Shown: positions 18,101 to 27,388, counted from the stretch's first letter. The stretch is DNA of 63,318 nucleotides from Nocardioides halotolerans DSM 19273 (GCF_000422805.1 NZ_AUGT01000029.1:1-63318); one strand, 5' to 3'. Made by a program: numbers and translations. The notes: generated by a model not told the origin, from the letters alone.

Positions 18101-18183
18101 CCACCCAGATCCGCAGGCGCACCACCCCAGACCCGACCCGGGACACCACCCAAAGAGAACCCGAAGAGAAAGAGACACGCCAG

Positions 18184-18429
18184 ATGGCAACCACTGAGGA
18201 GATCCGCTCCGACCTCGCCGAGATCGTCAACGAGGTCGCCGGCATCGATGCCGATGACGTCCAGCTCGACAAGTCCTTCGTCGACGACCTCGACGTCGAC
18301 TCGCTGTCCATGGTCGAGGTCGTCGTGGCCGCCGAGGAGAAGTTCGGCGTCTCGATCCCCGACGACGAGGTCAAGAACCTCAAGACGGTCGGTGACGCGG
18401 TGGCGTTCATCGAGCGCGCCCAGGGCTGA
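18184..18429 (+). CDS. acpP: acyl carrier protein
   Basis: An 81-residue acidic carrier protein. Ser40 in DVDSLSM is the 4'-phosphopantetheine attachment site. The helical pattern and length are typical of AcpP. The ATG at 18184 lies 83 bp after fabH, preceded by an A-rich AAAGAGAAAG-type leader that probably drives high translation, as needed for an abundant protein. It is the third gene of the fab operon. Confidence 0.96.
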   Translation: MATTEEIRSDLAEIVNEVAGIDADDVQLDKSFVDDLDVDSLSMVEVVVAAEEKFGVSIPDDEVKNLKTVGDAVAFIERAQG

Positions 18430-18474
18430 GCAGCGCCCACCCTTTCCCCACACCAGCACGAGAGCGAGCACCCC

Positions 18475-19719
18475 ATGAGCCGCACCCGAGTCGTCGTCAC
18501 CGGACTGGGGACCACCAACCCCGTCGGTGGTGACGTCGCCAGCACCTGGGACGCCCTGGTCAACGGGCGCTCCGGCGTCCGGCACATCGAGGCCGACTGG
18601 GCCGAGGAGATGCCGGTCAAGATCGCCGGCGTCGCCGCGGTCGAGCCGACCGAGGTCCTCGAGCGGGTCAAGGCCCGCCGGCTCGACCGCGCCGCGCAGT
18701 TCGCGATGGTCGCCACGATGGAGGCCTGGGCCGACTCCGGCCTGGCCGAGGTCCAGGACGACCTCGACGGCGACCGGCTCGGTGTGGCCATGGCCTCGGG
18801 CATCGGGGGCGTGATCACCCTGCTCGACAACTACGACGTGCTGAAGGAGAAGGGGCCGCGCCGGGTCTCGCCCCTCGCCGTGCCGATGCTGATGCCCAAC
18901 GCATCGGCCGCCAACGTGAGCCTCTACGTCGGCGCGCGGGCCGCGGTCAACACCCCGGTCTCGGCCTGCGCGTCCGGCAACGAGGCGATCTCGCTGGCCG
19001 TCGACCAGATCCGGCTCGGCCGGGCGGACATCGTCGTCGCAGGCGGCACCGAGGCGGCGATCCACCCGCTCAACATCGCGGCGTTCGCCAACATGATGGC
19101 GCTCTCCAAGAACCCCGGTGACCCCACGACGGTCTCCCGCCCGTGGGACACCGCGCGCGACGGGTTCGTGCTCGGCGAGGGCGCCGGCGTGCTGGTGCTC
19201 GAGTCCGAGGAGCACGCGCGGGCCCGCGGGGCGAGGATCTACGCCGAGGTCCTGGGCGCCGGCATCACCGCCGACTCCCACGACATCGCGCAGCCCGACC
19301 CGCTCGGGCGCGGCGGCTCGCGGGCGATCCTCCGGGCACTCGCGGAGTCGGAGATCGGCCCCGAGCAGGTCTTCCACGTCAACGCCCACGCCACCTCGAC
19401 GCCCCAGGGCGACATCGCCGAGGGGCTGATGCTGCACGCGACGCTCGGCTCGCACGTCGACCAGGTCGTCGTGACGAGCACCAAGTCGATGACCGGCCAC
19501 CTGCTCGGTGGCGCCGGGGCGCTCGAGGCGGTCGCGACGGTGCTCGCCCTCCAGAACCGCGTGGTCCCGCCGACGATCAACCTCGACGACCAGGACCCCC
19601 AGGTCGAGCTCGACATCGCCACCAAGGCGCGCGACCTGCCGGTCGGTGACATCGTGGCGCTCAACAACTCCTTCGGCTTCGGCGGCGCCAACGTCGCCGT
19701 GGCCTTCGGATCAGTCTGA
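18475..19719 (+). CDS. fabF: beta-ketoacyl-ACP synthase II
   Basis: A 414-residue elongating condensing enzyme (FabF/KasA type). The active site is Cys165 (VSACASGNEA), His305 (NAHATSTPQGD) and His342 (MTGHLLGG), with the C-terminal NNSFGFGGAN block. It elongates acyl-ACP with malonyl-ACP. It begins 45 bp after acpP, and its stop overlaps the accD start. Only one KAS II gene is present, unlike kasA/kasB in mycobacteria, consistent with ordinary fatty acid rather than mycolate synthesis. Confidence 0.96.
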   Translation: MSRTRVVVTGLGTTNPVGGDVASTWDALVNGRSGVRHIEADWAEEMPVKIAGVAAVEPTEVLERVKARRLDRAAQFAMVATMEAWADSGLAEVQDDLDGDRLGVAMASGIGGVITLLDNYDVLKEKGPRRVSPLAVPMLMPNASAANVSLYVGARAAVNTPVSACASGNEAISLAVDQIRLGRADIVVAGGTEAAIHPLNIAAFANMMALSKNPGDPTTVSRPWDTARDGFVLGEGAGVLVLESEEHARARGARIYAEVLGAGITADSHDIAQPDPLGRGGSRAILRALAESEIGPEQVFHVNAHATSTPQGDIAEGLMLHATLGSHVDQVVVTSTKSMTGHLLGGAGALEAVATVLALQNRVVPPTINLDDQDPQVELDIATKARDLPVGDIVALNNSFGFGGANVAVAFGSV

Positions 19720-21161
19720 TGACGACGACCGCCGACGCCCCGGCGGCCAAGCCGGCCAGGCTGCCACGCGAGGAGGACCCGCGCCACCCGGTCAAGCGGC
19801 TCACCGCGCTCTTCGACGAGGGCTCGCTCGAGCTCCTCACGCCCGACGACGACTCCGGCATGCTGGCCGCGATCGGCCACGTCGACGGCTCGCCGGTCGT
19901 CGCGTTCTGCTCCGACGCCACCACCATGGGCGGCGCGATGGGCGACGTGGGGTGCCGGGTCGTGGTGGACGCCTACCACCGCGCGATGACCGACGGCGTC
20001 CCGATCGTCGGGCTGTGGCACTCCGGTGGCGCCCGGCTGGCCGAGGGCGTGCTGTCGCTGCACGCCGTGGGCCGGATCTTCCACGCGATGACCCAGGCCT
20101 CCGGCAAGATCCCGCAGATCTCGGTCGTGCTCGGCCCGGCCGCCGGCGGCGCGGCGTACGGCCCGGCGCTGACCGACGTCGTGATCCTCGGCCCCGAGGG
20201 CCGCATCTTCGTGACCGGCCCCGACGTCGTCCGCTCGGTGACCGGCGAGGACGTCGACATGCTGCGCCTCGGCGGCCCGGAGCCGCACGGGCGCCGCTCC
20301 GGCGTCGTGCACATCCTCACCGAGTCGGAGGCCGAGGCGCTGGAGCGGGCCCGCACGGTCGCGGCGCTCCTCGGCGCCCAGGGCAGCCTCGACGTCGCCG
20401 CCGTCGAGGACCGCGACCTCGAGGACCTGCTGCCGGAGTCGCGCAAGCGCGCCTACGACGTGCACCCGCTGGTCGAGGCGATCCTCGACGAGGGCACCGC
20501 CCAGGAGGTGCACGCCAAGTGGGCGCCCAACATCGTGACGGTGCTGGGCCGGTTCGGCGGCCGCACCGTCGGCGTCGTGGCCAACAACCCGCTGCGTCTC
20601 GGGGGCTGCCTCGACTCGCTCTCGGCGGAGAAGGCGTCGCGCTTCGTGCGGATGTGCGACGCGTTCGGCGTGCCGCTCGTCGTCGTGGTCGACGTGCCCG
20701 GCTACCTCCCCGGCGTCGGTCAGGAGTGGGACGGCGTCGTACGCCGCGGGGCCAAGCTGCTGCACGCCTTCGGCGAGTGCGTGGTGCCGCGGGTCACCCT
20801 GGTCACCCGCAAGACCTACGGCGGCGCGTACATCGCCATGAACGCCCGCTCGCTGGGCGCGACCAAGGTCTATGCCTGGCCCGGCGCCGAGGTCGCCGTG
20901 ATGGGCCCCGTGGCCGCGGTGCGGATCCTGCACCGCCGCAAGCTCGCCGAGGTGCAGCCGGACATCCGCCCCCAGGTCGAGGCCGAGCTGGCCGCCGAGC
21001 ACGAGCGGATCGCGGGCGGCGTCGAGCGCGCCGTCGAGATCGGCGTCGTCGACGCGGTGGTCGACCCCTCGCGCACCCGCTCCACGATCGCGCAGGCCAT
21101 CGACGAGGCGGTGCAGACGGTCGGCGTCCGCAAGGGCCAGCACGGCAACATCCCCCTCTGA
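19719..21161 (+). CDS. accD: acyl-CoA carboxylase carboxyltransferase (beta) subunit
   Basis: A 480-residue biotin-dependent carboxyltransferase of the AccD6/PccB type, which moves carboxyl from biotin to acetyl- or propionyl-CoA. Oxyanion-hole motifs are seen in the N half (AAGGAAYGPALTD) and C half (TYGGAYIAMNARSLGA), each in a crotonase-like domain. The ATG overlaps the fabF stop by one base (TGATG), so it is the last gene of the fab operon and supplies malonyl-CoA to FabD. The biotinylated alpha subunit must be encoded elsewhere. Specificity for acetyl- over propionyl-CoA is inferred from the operon. Confidence 0.93.
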   Translation: MTTTADAPAAKPARLPREEDPRHPVKRLTALFDEGSLELLTPDDDSGMLAAIGHVDGSPVVAFCSDATTMGGAMGDVGCRVVVDAYHRAMTDGVPIVGLWHSGGARLAEGVLSLHAVGRIFHAMTQASGKIPQISVVLGPAAGGAAYGPALTDVVILGPEGRIFVTGPDVVRSVTGEDVDMLRLGGPEPHGRRSGVVHILTESEAEALERARTVAALLGAQGSLDVAAVEDRDLEDLLPESRKRAYDVHPLVEAILDEGTAQEVHAKWAPNIVTVLGRFGGRTVGVVANNPLRLGGCLDSLSAEKASRFVRMCDAFGVPLVVVVDVPGYLPGVGQEWDGVVRRGAKLLHAFGECVVPRVTLVTRKTYGGAYIAMNARSLGATKVYAWPGAEVAVMGPVAAVRILHRRKLAEVQPDIRPQVEAELAAEHERIAGGVERAVEIGVVDAVVDPSRTRSTIAQAIDEAVQTVGVRKGQHGNIPL

Positions 21162-21231
21162 CGTAACCGCCCCGGACGGGTCTCGTTGGACCCTGGAGAC
21201 GGTCGTCACGGCTCGGACAGGGGGATCAACG

Positions 21232-21696
21232 GTGCTCCGGAGCGTTCTCGGCGCGGTCGCCGTGGCCACCGCGCTGTCGCTGACGCCTGCTGCAGCCGAA
21301 GCGGCGCCGGTGCGGCCGGCGTACGCCAAGCCCTCGACCGACCCGCTCGACGGGCTGACCGTCCACCCCGAGTGGGGTTCGATCATCGGCACGAGCGGCG
21401 TGCTCAAGCGGGGCTGCCACCGGTACGCCTTCACCTACGCGATCGTGCCGCCCGACGGCATCTGGGCGATCGAGGTGTTCATCAGCGGCCCGGGCTTCAA
21501 GCACCTCGCCGCGAGCGCGTTCCTCGACGGCTTCGACCCCAAGACCGGTTCGGGCCGCTACAAGCTGTGCCGGGTGACGACGCGTCCGGGCAGATTCAAG
21601 ATCGAGGCGAAGGTGTCGGTCGACGACGGCTCGGGTCACATCGTCGAGGGTCGGCTGCCCGCCGACCGCTACCGGCTGCGCGCGCCCCGACGCTGA
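21232..21696 (+). CDS. secreted hypothetical protein
   Basis: A 154-residue exported protein with a signal peptide (Arg3, hydrophobic 5-20) and a cleavage site likely after an Ala-Glu-Ala near 24. The mature part has two cysteines (near residues 63 and 118) and a beta-rich pattern with a calcium-independent, immunoglobulin-like look, but I recognise no family. The GTG start at 21232 follows GGGGG. It is 70 bp downstream of accD and may be read from the same transcript or its own promoter. Confidence 0.7.
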   Translation: MLRSVLGAVAVATALSLTPAAAEAAPVRPAYAKPSTDPLDGLTVHPEWGSIIGTSGVLKRGCHRYAFTYAIVPPDGIWAIEVFISGPGFKHLAASAFLDGFDPKTGSGRYKLCRVTTRPGRFKIEAKVSVDDGSGHIVEGRLPADRYRLRAPRR

Positions 21697-21711
21697 CCCT
21701 GCGTCGAGCCC

Positions 21712-22245
21712 TCAGACCACCTGGTGCAGCCAGCGCACCGGCGCGCCCTCACCGGCGTGCCGGAAGGTCTCCAGCTCGTCGTCCCACGGCTTGCCGAGGA
21801 GCTTGTCGATCTCGACCAGCAGCGTCGTGTCGCCCAGCGCGGCCTTCACCACGGCGGCCTTGAGCCGGTCCTCGGGGATCAGGATGTCGCCGTGCACGCC
21901 GGTCATGGCGTGGAAGACGCCCAGGTCGGGCGTGTAGGAGTAGCGCTGGCCCTCGGTGGTCGCGGTGGGGTCCTCGGTGACCTCGAAGCGCAGGTGGTTC
22001 CACCCGCGCAGCGCGGACGCGATCGCTGCCCCCGAGCCCGAGTCGCCGCTCCAGGACAGCTCGGTGCGGTAGGTGCCCGACTGCGCGGGCTGCGGGATCC
22101 ACGAGGGGTTGACCGCAGCGCCGAGCACGCCTCCGACCGCCCACTCGATGTGGGGGCAGAGGGCAGAGGGCGCGGAGTGCACGTAGAGCACACCACGAGT
22201 GCTGCTCGTGGCCTCGGGGCCGAGCATCATGCGGGGTCCGTACAT
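21712..22245 (-). CDS. DUF3145 family protein
   Basis: A 177-residue protein matching the actinobacterial DUF3145 family, recognised by the block STRGVLYVHSAPSALCPHIE and by conserved Trp and Gly residues further on. The ATG at 22245 has an AAGGAG site 6 bp upstream; the longer frame has no better start. It lies at the end of the fab region in convergent orientation, as in Streptomyces where a DUF3145 gene is also found next to fabF. The function is unknown. Confidence 0.85.
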   Translation of the reverse strand: MYGPRMMLGPEATSSTRGVLYVHSAPSALCPHIEWAVGGVLGAAVNPSWIPQPAQSGTYRTELSWSGDSGSGAAIASALRGWNHLRFEVTEDPTATTEGQRYSYTPDLGVFHAMTGVHGDILIPEDRLKAAVVKAALGDTTLLVEIDKLLGKPWDDELETFRHAGEGAPVRWLHQVV

Positions 22246-22405
22246 CAGCGTCTCCTTCGTCCTCAGCGCGAGCTGCGCCTTCCCCAGCGGGCTCGACCAG
22301 ACGAATCGGACGTCGTACGAACGACAGCGATGTAGTTGTGCGGCCATTGTGACGCATGGGACGGCTGTAGACCAGCAGCAGCCGCGATCACGTGTCGCTG
22401 AGGGC

Positions 22406-23914
22406 TCAGGAGTCCCTCCGGCAGGGCGCCACCACGGCCGCGACCCGCTTCGGGTCGATCTTCGGGTTGTTGAGCTCGGCGAGGCTGAAGGCACGCACCA
22501 AGCGGTCCGCGCTGCACCGCGCCATGGCCACCGTCGCCCCGGACTTCACCAGGGTGACCGAGAGGTAGGTGCGGGTCAGCGCGAGGGTGAGCGCCTCCAT
22601 CGACCTGCCCGACGAGACCCGCTTGGCGTTCTTGCCGGGGTCGCAGGAGGTGAAGGCGAGGGTCATCGCGTCCTTCGTGACGCCGGCCGCGCCCTTCGGC
22701 CCCTTGGCGGCCCACGCCTTGAGGGCGGTCTGCATCTGGGTGAGGTCCTCGGGGGTGTCCGCGCGGTAGTTGGCCTTGAGGCACGTGGTGCCGTCGCGCT
22801 CGTAGGAGATCGCCGAGTCGCCGCCCCAGCCGTCCACCGCCGTGAGCGCCTGCTCGAGCGGCACCCGCTCGGCGAGGACCATCAGCCAGCCGACCGCACC
22901 GAAGGACCCGCCGTCGTCACCGGCGAGCGCCTTCTCGCCGTCCGCGAGCTCGGGCTCCGGCACGTTGAGGAAGCCCTGGTGGTCCGCGATGAGCGTCCAC
23001 GGGTCCAGCTGCTGCTCCTCGGTCCTGGGGGGCGAGCGGAACAGGTCGTCGACCGCGCGCTCGCCGCCCTGCTGCACGGCCACGGCGAGCATGGCCTGCC
23101 CGAGCTCGTACGGCGCTGCCACCATCGCCTTGAGCACCTCGGGGACGTCCTTGGAGCCGTCCTCGAAGTTCTTGACGTCCTTCTTCTGCGCCTTGTCCAG
23201 CGCCCGGCGCTCGCGGTCGCTGAGGCTGTCGCGCCACATGGTCTCGACGCGGCGCGCGTCGCCCTCCACGAGGGCGTCGAAGCCGTCGGCGGCGGCCGAG
23301 CTGTTGGCGTCGTCGGCCTCCTCGAGCTCCTTCTTGCGCTTGCCGAGGTCGAAGGCCTGGTCCTGGAGCGCGTGGGTGAGCTCGTGGATGATCGTCGACT
23401 CGACGGCGGGGGTGATCTCGGTGCCGCGGATGCGGAGCCGCTCGTCGTCGTAGGAGTAGAACCCGATGATGCCCGTGCCGTTGAGCTTGTTGGACTTCTC
23501 GAACAGGTCGACGTCGCCCTCGACGAGCCCGAGGGCGCGGAGCAGACCGGTGGCCTGCTCGATCTCCGTGCGGTCCTCGTCGGTCAGGTCCTTCTCGTCC
23601 GCCGTGACCTTCTCGGCGAACTCCTCGTCGGTGAGGAAGTCGACGTAGACCGGGTGCTGGAACCTGATCTCGCGGTGCTGCTCGACGAACTCGACGTACT
23701 TCTGCACGCGCGCGTCCCACTTGGCGGGGTGGGGCGGTCCCTTCGGCCCGCGGTCGCGGCTGACGACCACGATCCCGACGGCGACGGCGACGGTGACCAG
23801 CACGAGCGCGAGCAGGACCAGCGGCCAGCCCCGGCGCTTCGGCGGCGGGTCCGGCGCCAGCAGCGCGTCGAGCAGCTCGGCCTGAGCTGTCAGGGCCCCG
23901 TGCACGTCAGTCAC
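22406..23914 (-). CDS. membrane-anchored putative zinc metallopeptidase
   Basis: A 502-residue protein with one transmembrane helix at about 30-51 and a large outside domain. The zinc-binding HELTHALQDQ motif (His177, Glu178, His181) is followed by a Glu-rich segment near Glu217 that could give the third ligand. The remainder is helical and contains four cysteines in the last 120 residues. The motif is that of gluzincin-like peptidases; no specific family is recognised. The GTG at 23914 lies just after the divergent spacer. Its role, perhaps in cell-envelope protein turnover, is inferred only from topology. Confidence 0.7.
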   Translation of the reverse strand: MTDVHGALTAQAELLDALLAPDPPPKRRGWPLVLLALVLVTVAVAVGIVVVSRDRGPKGPPHPAKWDARVQKYVEFVEQHREIRFQHPVYVDFLTDEEFAEKVTADEKDLTDEDRTEIEQATGLLRALGLVEGDVDLFEKSNKLNGTGIIGFYSYDDERLRIRGTEITPAVESTIIHELTHALQDQAFDLGKRKKELEEADDANSSAAADGFDALVEGDARRVETMWRDSLSDRERRALDKAQKKDVKNFEDGSKDVPEVLKAMVAAPYELGQAMLAVAVQQGGERAVDDLFRSPPRTEEQQLDPWTLIADHQGFLNVPEPELADGEKALAGDDGGSFGAVGWLMVLAERVPLEQALTAVDGWGGDSAISYERDGTTCLKANYRADTPEDLTQMQTALKAWAAKGPKGAAGVTKDAMTLAFTSCDPGKNAKRVSSGRSMEALTLALTRTYLSVTLVKSGATVAMARCSADRLVRAFSLAELNNPKIDPKRVAAVVAPCRRDS

Positions 23915-23971
23915 TCAGAGAGCGTAGGTAACGCTGCCGCGTGCCGCCGGGGAATGGCGGAATCGCGAGGC

Positions 23972-24907
23972 TCAGTGGCCCGGTCGGGCCGTGCGGGGCT
24001 TCTGGGCGCGGCGCGGGCCGAGCTCCATGAGGGTGGCGATGACCGCCTCGGCGATGCCCAGCCCGCCGAGGTGGCTCTCCCCGTCGACGGTGGTCAGGGT
24101 GGCGTCGGGCAGCCGCGCGACGAGGTGCTCGCCGTGCCGGTGGGGGACGATGTGGTCCTCGTCGCCGTGCCACCAGCGCACCGGCACCGTCACGTCGGCG
24201 GCGGTGAAGCCCCAGTCGCGGGTGAACAGCACCAGGTCGTTCAGCGGCGCCGAGGTCTGGAACCGGCTGCCGTTGAGCAGGTCGTCGACGAACATCGCCT
24301 TGAACTCCGGCCGCGACAGCAGGTTCTTGTCCCCCGCCGGCTGCACCGCGGCGTAGAGGTCGAGCGCGGTGCCGGCGAGCGGCCGGACCAGCCGGATCGT
24401 CTGGGTGAGCGCCACCCCGAGGGGGACGCGGGCCACCTGCAGGAGAGGTGCGAGCCGGACGGCGAGCTGGATCGGTCCGCCGTCGACCGCGTCGGGCCCG
24501 CACGTCGGCGCGACGCCGCCGAGCACGCCCACGCCGTGCACCCGCTCGGGCAGGTGCGCGCCCGCGGCAAGCACGTAGGGTCCGCCGCCCGAGAGGCCGA
24601 TCAGCCGGCAGGTGTCGATGGCCAGCGCGTCGAGGAGCAGCTCGAGGTCGCCGGTCCAGTCGCCGATGCTCCCGTAGAGGTACGGCGTCGACGAGCCGAT
24701 GCCCGGTCGGTCGACGCCGATGATGCGCAGGCCGTGCTCGGCGGCGTACCGTCTGGCCTCGAGCGGGATCTGGCGCCGGGCCCCCGGCGTGCCGTGCATC
24801 CAGATGATCGCGGCGCCGCGGGGCGAGCCGTACTCCGCGAAGCTCAGCCGGCGCCCGTCGCGGACGGCGACGGTGCCCTCGAGGGCGGGGCGGGCGATGT
24901 CGGACAC
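23972..24907 (-). CDS. alpha/beta hydrolase
   Basis: A 311-residue alpha/beta-fold hydrolase. HGTPGARRQ near residue 39 forms the oxyanion region, the nucleophile Ser in GLSGGGPY is near residue 105, a candidate acid is the Asp in HGDEDHIVP, and the catalytic His lies in GESHLGG. The proline iminopeptidase/lipase-like family is broad and the substrate is unknown. The start is GTG at 24907. It is transcribed in the same direction as the metallopeptidase gene after a 57-bp gap and may form a unit with it. Confidence 0.85.
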   Translation of the reverse strand: MSDIARPALEGTVAVRDGRRLSFAEYGSPRGAAIIWMHGTPGARRQIPLEARRYAAEHGLRIIGVDRPGIGSSTPYLYGSIGDWTGDLELLLDALAIDTCRLIGLSGGGPYVLAAGAHLPERVHGVGVLGGVAPTCGPDAVDGGPIQLAVRLAPLLQVARVPLGVALTQTIRLVRPLAGTALDLYAAVQPAGDKNLLSRPEFKAMFVDDLLNGSRFQTSAPLNDLVLFTRDWGFTAADVTVPVRWWHGDEDHIVPHRHGEHLVARLPDATLTTVDGESHLGGLGIAEAVIATLMELGPRRAQKPRTARPGH

Positions 24908-24969
24908 GCGCCGAAGTGTCCCAGACGGTGGAGGGTCAGGACGCGCAGTGTGAGCGGCGCAACGCCGGC

Positions 24970-25782
24970 TCAGCCGACGCGCGGCAGGTGCACGGCGGCG
25001 GGGTCGACGACGTTGTGGGGGTTCGCGAGCGCGCCGAGCACCTTGCCGTCGCCCACCACCGGAGGGCCGTCGATGAGGTCGGCCACGACGACGGTGACGT
25101 TGTCGCGTCCGCCGGCCTCGAGCGCGAGCCGCGTGAGCGTCGCCACCGCGAGGTCGCCCTCCTCCACCGCGAGCACCTCGGCGATCACGTCGTCGGGCAC
25201 GAGGTCGGTGAGCCCGTCGCTGGCCAGCAGCAGCCGGTCGCCCACCTCCACGTCGAGCGGCACCACGTCGAGACCGCCGCCCTCCGGGTCGCCGTCGACC
25301 GAGCGCAGCACGACGTTGCGCCAGGGGTGGGTGGTCCGCGCCTCGGGGTCGAGCCTGCCGGTCTCGACGAGGTGCTGGACGTAGGTGTGGTCGGTCGTGA
25401 CCTGGCGCAGCTCGCCGTCCCGGAACGTGTAGCCGCGGGAGTCGCCGACGTGCCCGAGCGCCACGCTCCGCCCGTCGGTGACGACCATCGTCAGGGTGGT
25501 GGCCATGCCCAGGCGGTCGAGGTCGCGCTGCACCCCGGTGCGCACGCCGTCGGCCGCGGCGGCGTAGGCCTCCTCGAGGACCCGCTCCGGGCGCTGCCCG
25601 CGGCGGCCGAGCGCGACCGCGCTGGCCGAGTAGGCCGCGGTCGCGGAGGCGATCTCCCCGGCCGCGGCGCCTCCGACCCCGTCGGCGACGACGGCGACGT
25701 AGGGACCGACGAACGCGGAGTCCTCGTTGTGCGGGCGCACCCGCCCCACGTCACTCACCCCAGCGCCTGCGAACCGCAGCAC
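24970..25782 (-). CDS. PP2C-family serine/threonine phosphatase
   Basis: A 270-residue PPM/PP2C phosphatase that dephosphorylates Ser/Thr with Mn or Mg. All key motifs are present: VSDVGRVRPHNED at the N terminus, ADGVGG (metal-binding Asp), GHVGDSRGY, LLASDGLTD and GRDNVTVVV. No membrane helix is seen, so it is cytosolic. The start is GTG at 25782. A Ser/Thr kinase of the same window (29854) is a possible counterpart but is not in the same operon. A relation to PstP-type phosphatases is likely. Confidence 0.93.
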   Translation of the reverse strand: MLRFAGAGVSDVGRVRPHNEDSAFVGPYVAVVADGVGGAAAGEIASATAAYSASAVALGRRGQRPERVLEEAYAAAADGVRTGVQRDLDRLGMATTLTMVVTDGRSVALGHVGDSRGYTFRDGELRQVTTDHTYVQHLVETGRLDPEARTTHPWRNVVLRSVDGDPEGGGLDVVPLDVEVGDRLLLASDGLTDLVPDDVIAEVLAVEEGDLAVATLTRLALEAGGRDNVTVVVADLIDGPPVVGDGKVLGALANPHNVVDPAAVHLPRVG

Positions 25783-25909
25783 CTATGGCTCCTTCCGGAG
25801 ACACGCCCCCGAGAAGGGCGGTTGAGGCAGTACACCCCGTGGTCCTGACTACCGTCAATCGTCTCAACGGGTACCCGAACAGCATGCGTGGAGCCACTAA
25901 CCTCCGGCC

Positions 25910-26446
25910 ATGACGTCGGTCACCCCCGAGCCCAGCGGGCCGGCGCTGCTGGCGGTGAGCCCGTCGCGCCGGGGCTGGCGGATCACGACGTACGTCGCGA
26001 TCCTCGCGGTGCTCGCGGGCGTCATCGGCTGGGTCAGCACCCACCCCGACCCGCTCGCCACGACCGACACCACGATCCAGGCCGAGACGCCGCTGGCGCA
26101 GCCCGTCTTCGTCGGGGTGTTCAGCACCCCGGCCGACTTCGACCGCACGCTGTACGTCGCCGGCGTGCACGTCTTCGCGACCGCGACGACCGACGTCACG
26201 ATCGTGCCGCACGTGTGCCACGGCGGGTCGGTCCGCGTCACGACCACGCCGGAGAGCTTCTGCCGAGAGCTCGGGCCCACCGAGGGCGCCACGCTCAAGG
26301 GCGGCGACGCGATCGTGCTCGAGGTCCTCGGCGACGTGCCGGCCGTGGTCGAGATCGACCGGGTCCGCGTGGCCTACCGCGACGGTCTGCAGTGGGCCAC
26401 CCAGGACGCCGGCTCCCGCGCGCGGGTCAGCATCCTGCCCCGCTGA
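25910..26446 (+). CDS. single-pass membrane protein of unknown function
   Basis: A 178-residue protein with a short cytosolic N terminus, one transmembrane helix at about residues 25-43, and an extracytoplasmic beta-rich domain containing two cysteines in VPHVCHGGS and SFCRELG that could pair. I recognise no family. The ATG at 25910 follows CTCCGGCC, a weak site. It is divergent from the phosphatase gene and convergent with the TPR gene, only 13 bp apart from the latter's stop. Confidence 0.65.
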   Translation: MTSVTPEPSGPALLAVSPSRRGWRITTYVAILAVLAGVIGWVSTHPDPLATTDTTIQAETPLAQPVFVGVFSTPADFDRTLYVAGVHVFATATTDVTIVPHVCHGGSVRVTTTPESFCRELGPTEGATLKGGDAIVLEVLGDVPAVVEIDRVRVAYRDGLQWATQDAGSRARVSILPR

Positions 26447-26459
26447 GGTGGGTGGACGC

Positions 26460-27377
26460 TCAGGAGCGGGTGGACTTCTCCAGCGCCGCGGCGCGCTCGC
26501 CCGCGTCGGTGAGCTCCTCGGCGTCGATGGCCATGGTGCGGTGGAACCACGCCAGGGCGTCCTCGGTGCGGCCCGCCTCCTCCAGCGCGTCGGCGTAGGC
26601 GTAGCGCAGCCGCACGACCCACGGCTCGCGCGACTTGGAGCTCAGCGGTGCCTGCTCGAGGATCCGCAGCGCCGCGTCGAGCTGACCCATGTCGCGGCGG
26701 GCGCCGGCCTCGACGATCGTCATCTCGGCCTTCGCCGCCGCGGGGAACGTCGCCACCGAGGGGCTCTTGGCGAGCTTCACGGCCTGGTCGGGCTGCCCCA
26801 GCGCGCGGTGGCAGTCGGCCATGATCGCGAGGTAGGCGGTGGCGCCGTTCATCCGCTTGGCGGCCCGGAGGTCAGCGAGCGCCTCGGCGTAGTGGCCCGC
26901 GACGTACGCCGTCTCGCCGGCGGCCTCGCGCACCACGGCCAGCCGCGGGGCGCGGGCCCGCGCGGCGAGGGCGTGGCGGTAGGCGAGCTCGGGGTCCTGG
27001 TCGAGGTAGAGACCGGCGGCGGCCAGGTGCCGCGCGACGCGGGCCGCGAGCTTCTCCGGCAGCCCCTTGAGCTGCGCGGTCACCGACCGGTCGAGCTCGG
27101 CGCCGGTGACGCCCTCGGGCAGGTCGGGGCCGTCGTAGGCCTGCTGGTCCTTGGTGCGCTGCGCCTGGTCAGGGCGCCGCCTGTCGTCGCGCCTGTCGTC
27201 GCGCCTGTCGTCGCGCCTGTCGTCACGCCGGTCGGGGCGCCGGTCGGGGCGCCGGTCGGCGCGCCCGTCCTGGCCCTTGCCGCCGGCCCGGGCCGACCCG
27301 CGCCCGGCGGGCGCACCGCTGCGCCCGGCGGCGGTCTTCTTGCCGGCGGGACGCTGGGGTCGACGGTTGTCTGGCAC
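26460..27377 (-). CDS. TPR-repeat protein with Arg/Asp-rich tandem repeat
   Basis: A 305-residue cytosolic protein. Residues 1-75 are disordered and contain a repeating Asp-Arg-Arg-Asp tract encoded by seven 12-bp DNA repeats (27178-27261). Residues 100-300 form tetratricopeptide-like helical repeats (AYRHALAARARAP, HYAEALADLRAAKRM, ALRILEQAP, ALAWFHRTMAID), a protein-binding scaffold. The start GTG at 27377 gives the first Met before Pro-Asp-Asn. It lies 11 bp downstream of the hydroxy-acid oxidase gene and so is probably co-transcribed with it and tyrS. The partner is unknown. Confidence 0.8.
   Translation of the reverse strand: MPDNRRPQRPAGKKTAAGRSGAPAGRGSARAGGKGQDGRADRRPDRRPDRRDDRRDDRRDDRRDDRRRPDQAQRTKDQQAYDGPDLPEGVTGAELDRSVTAQLKGLPEKLAARVARHLAAAGLYLDQDPELAYRHALAARARAPRLAVVREAAGETAYVAGHYAEALADLRAAKRMNGATAYLAIMADCHRALGQPDQAVKLAKSPSVATFPAAAKAEMTIVEAGARRDMGQLDAALRILEQAPLSSKSREPWVVRLRYAYADALEEAGRTEDALAWFHRTMAIDAEELTDAGERAAALEKSTRS
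27178..27261. repeat. 12-bp in-frame tandem repeat, seven units
   Basis: Four units of CGCCTGTCGTCG (the last ends in A) are followed by three of CGCCGGTCGGGG, the last slightly changed. The period is a multiple of three, so copy-number change would keep the TPR protein in frame and alter the length of its Asp/Arg-rich linker. Confidence 0.85.
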
Positions 27378-27388
27378 GGTCCCCCAGC

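Noticed and set aside
22199..25384. 1061-codon plus-strand frame antisense to metallopeptidase and hydrolase genes
   Set aside because: Val/Arg/Gly-rich shadow of genes with clear catalytic motifs on the other strand.
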